NCBI RefSeq assembly: GCF_014224355.1
Contig: NZ_VNWP01000010.1
Location: forward strand, 1 to 64,000
From: Synechococcus sp. BSA11S
GTDB lineage: Bacteria; Cyanobacteriota; Cyanobacteriia; PCC-6307; Cyanobiaceae
DNA length: 64,000 bases
Direction: 5' to 3'
The notes under the pieces are model-generated. The model had not been told where the DNA came from and ran no database searches. It worked only from the letters and a program-made list of their open reading frames with translations. A program made the position numbers and the translations under genes. This document shows, piece after piece, positions 36,801-43,321 of this stretch; the first letter of the stretch is position 1, and each line of letters opens with the position of its first letter.

Positions 36801-37412
36801 TGGGCCTACGACATCGGCTCGGCCGGCATCGACCACGTGCTGGCCAGCGGCGCCGACGTGAACATCCTGGTGCTCGACACCGAGGTGTACTCCAACACCG
36901 GCGGCCAGATGTCGAAGGCCACCCCCCGGGGGGCCGTGGCCAAGTTCGCCAGCGGGGGCAAGACCAGCGCCAAGAAGGACCTGGGGCTGATGGCGATGTC
37001 GTACGGCCACGTCTACGTGGCCAGCGTGGCGATGGGGGCCCGCGACGAGCACACCCTCAGGGCGTTTCTGGAGGCGGAATCCTTCCCGGGACCCTCCCTG
37101 ATCCTGGCCTACTCCCACTGCATCGCCCACGGCATCGACATGGCCCAGGGCATGACGCAGCAGAAGCGGGCGGTGGAGTCGGGGCGGTGGCTGCTCTACC
37201 GCCACGACCCGCGCCGGGCCGAGCGGGGTGAGAACCCCCTGGTCCTGGATTCGCGGGCCCCATCGCTGCCGATGGCGGAGGCGATGGCCAGCGAGAACCG
37301 CTTCCGGATGCTGACCTACAGCCATCCGCAGCAGGCACGGGACCTCACCCGTCAGGCCCAGCAGGAGGCGCGCCAGCACTGGGAGCGCTATCAGCGGATG
37401 GCGGAGCCATGA
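33819..37412 (+). CDS. nifJ: Pyruvate:ferredoxin (flavodoxin) oxidoreductase
   Basis: 1197 residues, normal length. It converts pyruvate and CoA to acetyl-CoA, CO2 and reduced ferredoxin or flavodoxin. Visible parts: the pyruvate-binding N-terminal domain (MAIYPITPASPMGEWAD), two ferredoxin motifs ([12 protein letters not shown] and CTGCSLCVEVCP), the domain VI Cys pair (GACAGCGETPYIKLA), and the thiamine-diphosphate site with GDGWAYDIGSAGIDHVL and DTEVYSNTGGQMSKA. It sits inside the hydrogenase maturation genes, between hypC and hypD, which suggests the reduced ferredoxin is meant for the hydrogenase. It overlaps the next gene by ATGA. Confidence 0.97.
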   Translation: MTRATLDGNEAVARVAYRLHEVMAIYPITPASPMGEWADSWASEGRPNLWGTVPRVVEMQSEGGAAGVLHGALQAGVLTTTFTASQGLLLMLPNLYKIAGELTSTVVHVASRALAGQALSIFGDHSDVMAVRGTGCALLCSASVQEAGDFAAIASLASLRSRLPVVHFFDGFRTSHELQTVELIDDDLLRALIPEELIAAHRGRGLSPDHPVIRGTSQNPDVAFQAREAANPFHDAAPQLVQDAMDAFAGLSGRAYQLFEYHGHPQAERVLVLMGSGCETAHETVDALTAGGARVGVLKVRLYRPFDGTRLLRALPATTRAIAVLDRCKEPGSGGEPLYLDVSNAVREGWTGSSLPRLLGGRYGLASKEFTPAMVRAVFAALERPGTPNPFSVGIDDDVTHRSLPLEEEREAGDDPGAPFAAILYGLGSDGTVGASKSTVKIIGAATALHAQGYFVYDSKKSGAVTVSHLRFGPEPIRSTHLVRQARLVACHHWDFLERFDLLAEALPGATLLLNSPWPAEQVWARLPRAVQERIVERDLRVLAIEASAIARELGLGGRINTVMQVAFFAAAGVLPLEQALEAIRGAIRHSYGGKGERVVRSNLAAVGTALSRLRPVPIGAVGESAAGTEQEALPDPLVSAPAWVHELIAPQLARQGDRLPVSALPPDGTFPCGTARWEKRNIAESVPVWEADLCVQCGKCVMVCPHAAIRANVVEPSALADAPEGFASTAARDPHWSGLSFTLQVAGEDCTGCSLCVEVCPARDRTEPRRKAINMAPQRPLRQRLRRHWDYALGLPSPDRRDLDLRHIRQQQLQEPLFEFSGACAGCGETPYIKLATQLFGDRMVVANATGCSSIYGGNLPTTPWSANGEGRGPAWSNSLFEDNAEFGLGFRLAFDQRRAIAQQRLLELAGPTAEAWLPEPLAEALIGADQSDEAGLHEQRLRVVELRTLLERRLEEAQSSNGRYPRAEAARALLSITDDLVRRSVWLIGGDGWAYDIGSAGIDHVLASGADVNILVLDTEVYSNTGGQMSKATPRGAVAKFASGGKTSAKKDLGLMAMSYGHVYVASVAMGARDEHTLRAFLEAESFPGPSLILAYSHCIAHGIDMAQGMTQQKRAVESGRWLLYRHDPRRAERGENPLVLDSRAPSLPMAEAMASENRFRMLTYSHPQQARDLTRQAQQEARQHWERYQRMAEP

Positions 37413-38431
37413 GCGGACCCGACCTCAGCATCGACTACCTCGGCCTGACCCTGGACTCGCCGCTGGTGGTGGGGGCGGCCGCCCCCCTCAGCGCTGACCC
37501 TGATCGGATCCCCCGCCTGGCCGAGGCCGGCGCCGCCGCGGTGGTGCTCCACTCCCTCTTCCTGGAGCAGATCGAGCGCGACTGGCAGGACTGGGACCAC
37601 CACCGGCACCTGGGCAGCGAGAGCTACCCCGAAGCCCTCAGCTACCAGCCCAGCCTCGAGCCGCGCCACCTCGGAATCGAGGGCTACCTCCACGAAATCG
37701 AAACCGCCTGCCGGCAGGTCGACATCCCGATCATCGCCAGCCTCAACGGCACGGAGGAGGGCCACTGGGAAGCGATCGCCCGGGCCGTGGAACAGGCCGG
37801 TGCCGCCGCGATCGAGCTCAACCTCTATGCGGTCCCCACCGACAGCAGCCTCGACGCCAACGCCATGGAGGCGGCCCAGGTGGCGATCGTGCGGAGCGTC
37901 TGCGCGGCCACGCGCCTGCCGGTGGCGGTGAAGCTCAGCCCCTACTACACCAATCTCAGCCACCTGGCCCACGCGCTGCAGGCCGCCGGCGCCCGCGCCC
38001 TGGTGCTGTTCAACCGCTTCTACCAGCCCGACATCGACATCGAGACCCTGGAGGCCTGCTCGAACCTGCTGCTGAGCTCAGCGGCGGATCAGCGGCTACC
38101 CCTGCGCTGGATCGCCCTCCTGCACGGCCGGGTGCCCCTCGAGTTCGGCGCCAGCGGCGGCATCAGCCATGGCACCGATGTGGTGCGAATGCTGATGGTG
38201 GGCGCCAGGGCAACGCTGGTGGTCTCGTCGCTGCTGCGCCATGGGCCGCAGCACCTCCACACCCTCCGCACCGAGTTGAGCCACTGGCTGGAGGAGCATG
38301 GCCATGGTTCCGCCCGGGAGCTGCTGGGCTGCATGAGCCAGCGCCGCTGCCCCGACCCCGCCAGCTACGAGCGGGCCCAGTACCTGCGGGCCATCTCCGT
38401 TGAACCCCTGGGCATGGCCTGGGATCCATGA
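37409..38431 (+). CDS. Dihydroorotate dehydrogenase-like flavoprotein linked to nifJ
   Basis: 340 residues, a TIM-barrel FMN protein of the PyrD superfamily (DYLGLTLDSPLVVGAAAPLS, PIIASLNGTEEGHWE, LPVAVKLSPYYTNLSHLAHA, HGTDVVRMLMVGARATLV). The order is nifJ, this gene, hypD, with four-base overlaps on both sides. The same gene is often seen next to nifJ in other cyanobacteria and anaerobes. Classic PyrD catalytic residues are not obvious, so pyrimidine synthesis is unlikely. The actual substrate is unknown, and a role in fermentative redox balance is inferred from context. Confidence 0.8.
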   Translation: MSGPDLSIDYLGLTLDSPLVVGAAAPLSADPDRIPRLAEAGAAAVVLHSLFLEQIERDWQDWDHHRHLGSESYPEALSYQPSLEPRHLGIEGYLHEIETACRQVDIPIIASLNGTEEGHWEAIARAVEQAGAAAIELNLYAVPTDSSLDANAMEAAQVAIVRSVCAATRLPVAVKLSPYYTNLSHLAHALQAAGARALVLFNRFYQPDIDIETLEACSNLLLSSAADQRLPLRWIALLHGRVPLEFGASGGISHGTDVVRMLMVGARATLVVSSLLRHGPQHLHTLRTELSHWLEEHGHGSARELLGCMSQRRCPDPASYERAQYLRAISVEPLGMAWDP

Positions 38432-39525
38432 GCACCTGCCCCTCGTCAAGCGCGAGCGCACCGGTGCACCACCTGCTCGACGCGCTGCACAACGAGATCA
38501 GCCGCAGCTGGACGCTGATGGAGGTCTGCGGCGGCCAGACCCACGCGATCCTGCGCCACGGCCTTGATCAGCTGATCCCCAGGCAGCTGGAGCTGATCCA
38601 TGGCCCCGGCTGCCCGGTCTGCGTCACCGCGGCCGAGACGATCGACCGGGCCCTGCAGCTGGCGTCCCTGCCGGAGGTGATCCTCTGCTCCTACGGCGAC
38701 ATGCTGCGGGTGCCCGGCAGCGGCCCCGACCACCTGCTCCAGGCTCGCGCCGCCGGGGCCGATGTGCGCCTGGTGACCGCCCCCCTCGATGCCCTGGCCC
38801 TGGCGAGGGCCCATCCCGAGCGGCAGGTGGTGTTCTTCGCCGTGGGCTTCGAGACCACCGCCCCGGCCACGGCCCTGCTCGCCCACCAGGCCTTGAGCAG
38901 CGGCACTCAGAACCTCAGCCTGCTCGTGGCGCACGTGCGCGTGCCGCCGGCGATGGAGGCGATCCTGGCCGCTCCCCACTGCCGGGTTCAGGGCTTTCTG
39001 GCGGCCGGTCATGTCTGCACCGTGATGGGCCGCCAGGAGTACGAGCCGATCGCGGCACGTCACCGGCTGCCGATCGTGATCACCGGCTTCGAGCCCATCG
39101 ATCTGCTGGAGGGGATGCTGCGGGCCGTGCGCCAGCTGGAGCGGGGCGAGGGGCGGGTGGAGGACGCCTACCCCCGGGCCGGCGCTGGCGAGGGCAACGC
39201 CACAGCCCGCGCCCTGATCGAGCAGGTCTTCGCCATCAGTGATCAGCACTGGCGCGGCCTGGGGGTGCTGCCCGGCAGCGGCCTGCGCCTGCGCCGCCCC
39301 TACGACGCCCTCGATGCGGAACACCGTTTCCCGCCCGTCCCCCGGCCGGATCCGGACTCCGGCGCCAAGGATTGCATCAGCGGCCAGGTGCTGCAGGGCC
39401 TGGCCCGCCCCGATGCCTGTCCCCGCTTCGGCCGGGGCTGCAGCCCTGAGCGGCCGCTGGGGGCCCCGATGGTGTCGTCCGAGGGGGCCTGCGCGGCCTA
39501 CTGGCGCTACCGCACCCGGGCCTGA
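38428..39525 (+). CDS. hypD: Hydrogenase maturation protein HypD
   Basis: 365 residues. It holds the iron atom while CN and CO ligands are attached. Key Cys motifs are MEVCGGQTHAILRHG, HGPGCPVCVT, AGHVCTVMG and the C-terminal [4Fe-4S] set in DCISGQVLQG, CPRFGRGCSPE and SEGACAAYWRYR. The ATG overlaps the preceding stop by four bases, and hypE begins three bases after its stop. It works with HypC and HypE. Confidence 0.96.
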   Translation: MSTCPSSSASAPVHHLLDALHNEISRSWTLMEVCGGQTHAILRHGLDQLIPRQLELIHGPGCPVCVTAAETIDRALQLASLPEVILCSYGDMLRVPGSGPDHLLQARAAGADVRLVTAPLDALALARAHPERQVVFFAVGFETTAPATALLAHQALSSGTQNLSLLVAHVRVPPAMEAILAAPHCRVQGFLAAGHVCTVMGRQEYEPIAARHRLPIVITGFEPIDLLEGMLRAVRQLERGEGRVEDAYPRAGAGEGNATARALIEQVFAISDQHWRGLGVLPGSGLRLRRPYDALDAEHRFPPVPRPDPDSGAKDCISGQVLQGLARPDACPRFGRGCSPERPLGAPMVSSEGACAAYWRYRTRA

Positions 39526-39528
39526 ACC

Positions 39529-40560
39529 ATGGACACCCCGCTGGAGTTCCCCTGTCCCATCAGCCCCGATGACGGCCCGGCTGTCCTGCTCGGCCACGGG
39601 GGCGGTGGCCTGCTCAGCCAGCAGCTGCTGGAGCGGGTGATCCTGCCCGCCCTCGGCACCGGTGGCGGCGTGCTGCTCGATGCCGCCACCCTGAGCTCGG
39701 AGGCCGGTCAACTGGCCTTCAGCACCGATGGCCATGTGGTGCGGCCCCTGGAGTTTCCCGGCGGCGACATCGGCGCGTTGGCCGTGATCGGCACCGTCAA
39801 CGACCTGGCGATGCTGGGGGCCACACCCCTCGCGCTGAGCCTCGGTCTGATCCTGGAGGAGGGCCTGTCCTTGGACACCCTTGGCCGGTTGCTGAGGTCA
39901 GCCGCCGCCGCCGCCGCCCGCTGCGGCGTGGCGATCGTCACGGGCGACACCAAGGTGGTGGAGCGCGGCAAGGCCGATGGTCTGTTCATGACCACAGCCG
40001 GCATCGGCCGCATTCCCCCCGGGCTGGCGATCGGGCCAGCCGCCATCCGCAGCGGCGACGCGATCCTGGTGAGTGGCGACCTGGGCCGGCACGGGGTGGC
40101 GATCCTGGCCGCCCGCCAGGAGCTGGGGTTCAGCACTCCCCTGGTGAGCGATCTGGCCCCGCTGCACGGCAGTGTCCAGGCCCTGCTGGACGCCGGCCTC
40201 GAGCTTCATGCCCTGCGCGATCTCACCCGCGGTGGGCTGGCGGCCGCCCTGCACGAGCTCTGCCGCGGGGCTGGGCTGGGGGGCCTGGTGCATGAGCCTG
40301 TGGTGCCGATCCACCCCGCAGTGGCCGCGGCCTGCGAGCTGCTGGGGCTCGATCCGCTCACCATGGCCAACGAGGGACGCTTCGTGCTGGTGCTGCCCGC
40401 CCCTCAGGCGCCGACGGCCCTGGAGCTGCTGCGCCAGGAAAACCCCAGCGCCGCAATCATCGGCCGGATCGAGGGCCAGGCGTTGCTGCTGGAGACCGCC
40501 CTGGGGGTGCGCCGCCCCCTGGAGCCGGGCCGTGGAGAGATGTTGCCCCGCATCTGCTGA
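39529..40560 (+). CDS. hypE: Hydrogenase maturation protein HypE
   Basis: 343 residues. An ATP-dependent dehydratase of the PurM/AIR-synthetase fold (ILLGHGGGG-type N-terminus, GTVNDLAMLGATPLALSLGL, TGDTKVVERGKADGLFMTTA). It turns the C-terminal thiocarboxamide into thiocyanate for transfer to HypCD. The protein ends exactly with PRIC, whose terminal Cys is the acceptor of the carbamoyl group from HypF. It is the last gene of the hydrogenase block. Confidence 0.97.
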   Translation: MDTPLEFPCPISPDDGPAVLLGHGGGGLLSQQLLERVILPALGTGGGVLLDAATLSSEAGQLAFSTDGHVVRPLEFPGGDIGALAVIGTVNDLAMLGATPLALSLGLILEEGLSLDTLGRLLRSAAAAAARCGVAIVTGDTKVVERGKADGLFMTTAGIGRIPPGLAIGPAAIRSGDAILVSGDLGRHGVAILAARQELGFSTPLVSDLAPLHGSVQALLDAGLELHALRDLTRGGLAAALHELCRGAGLGGLVHEPVVPIHPAVAAACELLGLDPLTMANEGRFVLVLPAPQAPTALELLRQENPSAAIIGRIEGQALLLETALGVRRPLEPGRGEMLPRIC

Positions 40561-40640
40561 AGGAGAAGCTCAGCCAAGGCAACCCCATCGTGACGGCGCC
40601 CGGGGGGCTGGGATGATGGGATCTGTTCCTTCGAGCAGTC

Positions 40641-40757
40641 ATGTACACCGACTGGACCGCCGTCATCCTGCTGCTGCTCACGGCCATCCCCCTTGGCGTG
40701 GTGGTGGCCACCGCCGCCTTCTTCATCTGGCGCCAGAAAAAACTCAAGCAGCGCTGA
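40641..40757 (+). CDS. 38-residue single-pass membrane peptide
   Basis: MYTDWTAVILLLLTAIPLGV continues through VVATAAFFIWRQ and ends with the basic tail KKLKQR. It has one long membrane helix with a short N-terminus. It looks like one of the tiny subunits of photosynthetic or NDH-1 complexes in cyanobacteria, but I cannot match it to a named one with certainty. It stands 80 bases after hypE. Its last 14 bases overlap the 3' end of the convergent zinc-finger gene. High hydrophobicity and good codon use support it. Confidence 0.65.
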   Translation: MYTDWTAVILLLLTAIPLGVVVATAAFFIWRQKKLKQR

Positions 40758-40905
40758 TGTCGTGGGGGGCGACTCCATGATCGGCAAGGCTGCCCTGGCC
40801 CAGACAATCGAGGCAGGTCCGGAAGCGGTGTCCGCCCAGCCGCAGAACCCCGCTGCCACCGCAATGGTTGCAGCTCCTGAGGGAGGTCTGTTCGGAACCC
40901 CTCAC
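40744..40905 (-). CDS. Small DnaJ-type zinc-finger protein
   Basis: 53 residues from GTG 40905; the open frame continues upstream but without coding character. It contains CNHCGGSGVLRLGG and CLDCLGQG, one pair of CxxCxGxG half-sites that bind one zinc as in the DnaJ cysteine-rich domain. Small stand-alone proteins of this kind in phototrophs (BSD2-like) help assembly of Rubisco or photosystem parts, but that role is an inference. It is convergent with, and overlaps, the membrane peptide gene. Confidence 0.6.
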   Translation of the reverse strand: MRGSEQTSLRSCNHCGGSGVLRLGGHRFRTCLDCLGQGSLADHGVAPHDISAA

Positions 40906-41144
40906 TGAACAGGCAGTGCGGGCCGGATGGGTGAGAACGTGAGTGAAGGAACAGGGTTCGCTCGATTCAGGAGCGGCAAAAGGGGCTGTGGGGAAAGACA
41001 CCACCACGTACGTGGGTCCCCGCTCACTGACAGGACGATTCGGGGTGGAGCTGGACACAAAGACTGGCTCGTAGTCGTTGCTGTCCAGTCTGGTCAGAAC
41101 TCTGCGCCTTTGATCCCGAAACCTTCCTTAAGAGTGCCCAGGCC

Positions 41145-42104
41145 TCAGCCCGTCTGTCGCAGCTGCGCCTCGAGGCGGTCCAGGTCGAGCTCCTGCAGCA
41201 GTTCCTGGGCGCTCAGGCGGCTGCCCGAGGGCACCAGCTCCAGGCTGGAGGCCATCCGCCCGATCACTGCCGCCGCGTCAAGACCCTCCTGACGCAGGGG
41301 ATCCAGGCCCTGCGCTCCCCCACGCTTGGCCAGGCGCTCTCCGGCCTCATCCAGCCAGAGGGGCACATGCCAGGTTGTGGCGAACGGCCGCCCCAGCCGC
41401 TCACTGACCGCCACCTGCGGGGCCGTGGAGCGCCACAGGTCGGAACCCCGCACCACCGTGGTCACGGCCAGCAGCAGGTCATCCACCGCCGAAGTCAGGT
41501 GGTACGCCAGGAAGCCATCGGCGCGGCGCAGCACCACATCGCCCACCTCCGTGGCCGACTCCAGACAGCCCTCCGCCCCGATCCTCTCCTGCCAGCGCAA
41601 GGGGCCGGGCTCCAGCTTCAGCCTCCAGCTGGGCAGCCGCCCCTGCTGAACCCCCCACCCCTGGACCCCATCCCGGCAGGTGCCGGGGTAGAGAGGCCAG
41701 CCCCCATGGGGCGCCGAGAGATGGGCCAGCATCCGGCGGCTGCAGCGGCAGGGATAGAGGGCTCCGCCGCGGCGCAAGGCGGAAAGGACTGTGGCGTAGA
41801 GCCCGGTGCGCTCGCTCTGGCGCAGGGCCGGACCATCCCAGGTGAGCCCCAGCCAACGCAGGTCGGCCTCGATCGCCTCGATGGCCCCGGCACGCTGGCG
41901 GGGGCGGTCAAGGTCGTCGTGGCGAAGCAGAAAGCGACCTCCACTCAGGCGGGCCTGCAGCCAGGCCAACAGGGCCGTGCGCAGGTTGCCCAGGTGAAGC
42001 GGACCGCTCGGGGAGGGGGCGAAACGCCCGGTGGCTCCCTCAAGCCGGTGCAGATCAGCCGCCTCGATCAGTCGCTCGAGATGGGCGGGGAGGGGGAGCC
42101 CCAG
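41145..42104 (-). CDS. gluQ: Glutamyl-Q tRNA(Asp) synthetase (GluQRS), start codon unclear
   Basis: About 319 residues if it starts at CTG 42104. It attaches glutamate to queuosine in tRNA-Asp. The class I signatures are RFAPSPSGPLHLGNLRTALL (HIGH equivalent HLGN) and ERLAKRGGAQ (KMSKS equivalent). A zinc site is formed by CRCS, Tyr and TCRDG. No tRNA anticodon-binding domain is present, as expected. The first ATG/GTG/TTG in this frame (TTG 41969) lies after the HIGH motif and cannot be the true start. The frame is open back to the TGA of the upstream HU gene, so a CTG start at 42104, 42071 or 42053, or coupling to HU, is likely. Confidence 0.85.
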   Translation of the reverse strand: MGLPLPAHLERLIEAADLHRLEGATGRFAPSPSGPLHLGNLRTALLAWLQARLSGGRFLLRHDDLDRPRQRAGAIEAIEADLRWLGLTWDGPALRQSERTGLYATVLSALRRGGALYPCRCSRRMLAHLSAPHGGWPLYPGTCRDGVQGWGVQQGRLPSWRLKLEPGPLRWQERIGAEGCLESATEVGDVVLRRADGFLAYHLTSAVDDLLLAVTTVVRGSDLWRSTAPQVAVSERLGRPFATTWHVPLWLDEAGERLAKRGGAQGLDPLRQEGLDAAAVIGRMASSLELVPSGSRLSAQELLQELDLDRLEAQLRQTG

Positions 42105-42107
42105 GGC

Positions 42108-42383
42108 TCAGCTCTGGACCTTGTCCTTGAACTGCTTGCCGGCGGTGAAGGCCGGCACGCGCTTGGCCGGGATCTTGATCTTTTCCCCGGTCTTGGGGTT
42201 GAGGCCCTGACGGGCGGAGCGCTCGCGGGCCTCGAAGGAACCGAAGCCAAGGATCGACACCTTCTTGCCTTCGACGACGGAGTCGACGATGGTGTCGATC
42301 GCGGCATCGACGACCTTGGACACTTCGGTCTTGGTCAATTCGGTGCGGACCGCAACGAGGTTGACGAGATCAGCTTTGTTCAT
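42108..42383 (-). CDS. hup: HU-type histone-like DNA-binding protein
   Basis: 91 residues. MNKADLVNLVAVRTELTKTE, then ILGFGSFEARERSARQGLNP, TGEKIKIPAKRVPAFTAGKQ and FKDKV are the canonical HU sequence with the beta-arm tip RQGLNPKTG. It bends and packages the nucleoid DNA. It precedes gluQ, whose reading frame continues in phase directly after the HU TGA. The ATG at 42383 has the usual spacing to a purine-rich stretch (CTCCGATG context is weak). Confidence 0.96.
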   Translation of the reverse strand: MNKADLVNLVAVRTELTKTEVSKVVDAAIDTIVDSVVEGKKVSILGFGSFEARERSARQGLNPKTGEKIKIPAKRVPAFTAGKQFKDKVQS

Positions 42384-42584
42384 CGGAGGCGAAAACTTCA
42401 GGAGAGTGCGGGAGCTGGGCGGAGCGGAAAAACACCCTCTCGCCTGCGCCGGAACGGTAGAGCGCGCCAATCGTATGGGGGAAGGACGGTCTGGGCAACC
42501 AGAAACCACGCCTGAACAACGGTTCGGGGCCGAATCCGCTCCGATCGCACCCATTCCGGCCCCCATTGGCCGCCCAGCGGAGCC

Positions 42585-43256
42585 TCAGGGACGATCCAGC
42601 AGGCCATCCAGCAGAGCGCGGCCTCCTTCGATCAGCTTCTCCCCCTGCAGAGCCCCCAGACCCGCTCCCGTGGCGATCCAGCGGGGGGAACCGGAAGGCA
42701 GCCAGCGGCGCAAAGCGTCGAGGCTGCGCCCCTGCCGGGCCCAGTGAAAGGTGCGGGCCGTGCGCAGTGGACGGGCCTCACCCGGTGCGGTCGGCACCAG
42801 CAGACGGCCGCAGAACAGCACGTCCATCTCCCCGGCGGCATGGACCACACAGGCCCCCGGGGTGGGTCCCGGTGTCCAGAGCGCCCGCACCCCTTCACCA
42901 AGGTCGATCGCCTCGCCGAAGGGGCAGAGATCCGCCACGCCCGGCAACAGGTAGGCCTCCTGTTCCTGGAGCCGCACCGGCCAGCCCAGCGCCTCCTGCC
43001 AGCGGCGGCAGCGGCCATGGCCCTCTCGGCTGGTGAGCAGGATCGTTCCGGCTCCGGCCCTGCGCAGTGCTTCAAGGTTGGCGGCCGTGTACGCCGGTGC
43101 ATCGATCAGCAGCGGTGCCCGGCCCCGGGGCGCCAGCAGCCAGGAGGTTCCCCCCAGGGTGTCGCGGTTGGGGGCGAACACCCAAAGGCCCGTCAGCACG
43201 GGCGTGGGCGGCCGGCCGACCTCCAGGGTCATCTCGCCGCTGTCCTCCGCCGGCAT
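42585..43256 (-). CDS. Metallo-beta-lactamase-fold protein with a degenerate metal site
   Basis: 223 residues from ATG 43256. The fold is suggested by WLLAPRGRAPLLIDAPAYT, ILLTSREGHGRCRRWQE (position of HxHxDH, here without the Asp-His pair) and WTPGPTPGACVVHAAGEMDV followed by LFCGR. Two or more metal ligands are replaced, so hydrolytic activity is doubtful. Similar proteins are widespread in cyanobacteria without a function. It is divergent from glgX (66 bases between the starts) and its promoter must share that space. Confidence 0.7.
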   Translation of the reverse strand: MPAEDSGEMTLEVGRPPTPVLTGLWVFAPNRDTLGGTSWLLAPRGRAPLLIDAPAYTAANLEALRRAGAGTILLTSREGHGRCRRWQEALGWPVRLQEQEAYLLPGVADLCPFGEAIDLGEGVRALWTPGPTPGACVVHAAGEMDVLFCGRLLVPTAPGEARPLRTARTFHWARQGRSLDALRRWLPSGSPRWIATGAGLGALQGEKLIEGGRALLDGLLDRP

Positions 43257-43321
43257 GGCCGCCTCCCGAGGACCATCGCCCCTGCACAGCACTAGTTTGA
43301 AACGTCAGGTGACCCGGGTCC

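Noticed and set aside
36282-37379. Minus-strand frame opposite the 3' part of nifJ, and similar ones opposite hoxH, hypF and glgX
   Set aside because: All are complements of well-supported genes; none has a start context or a domain.
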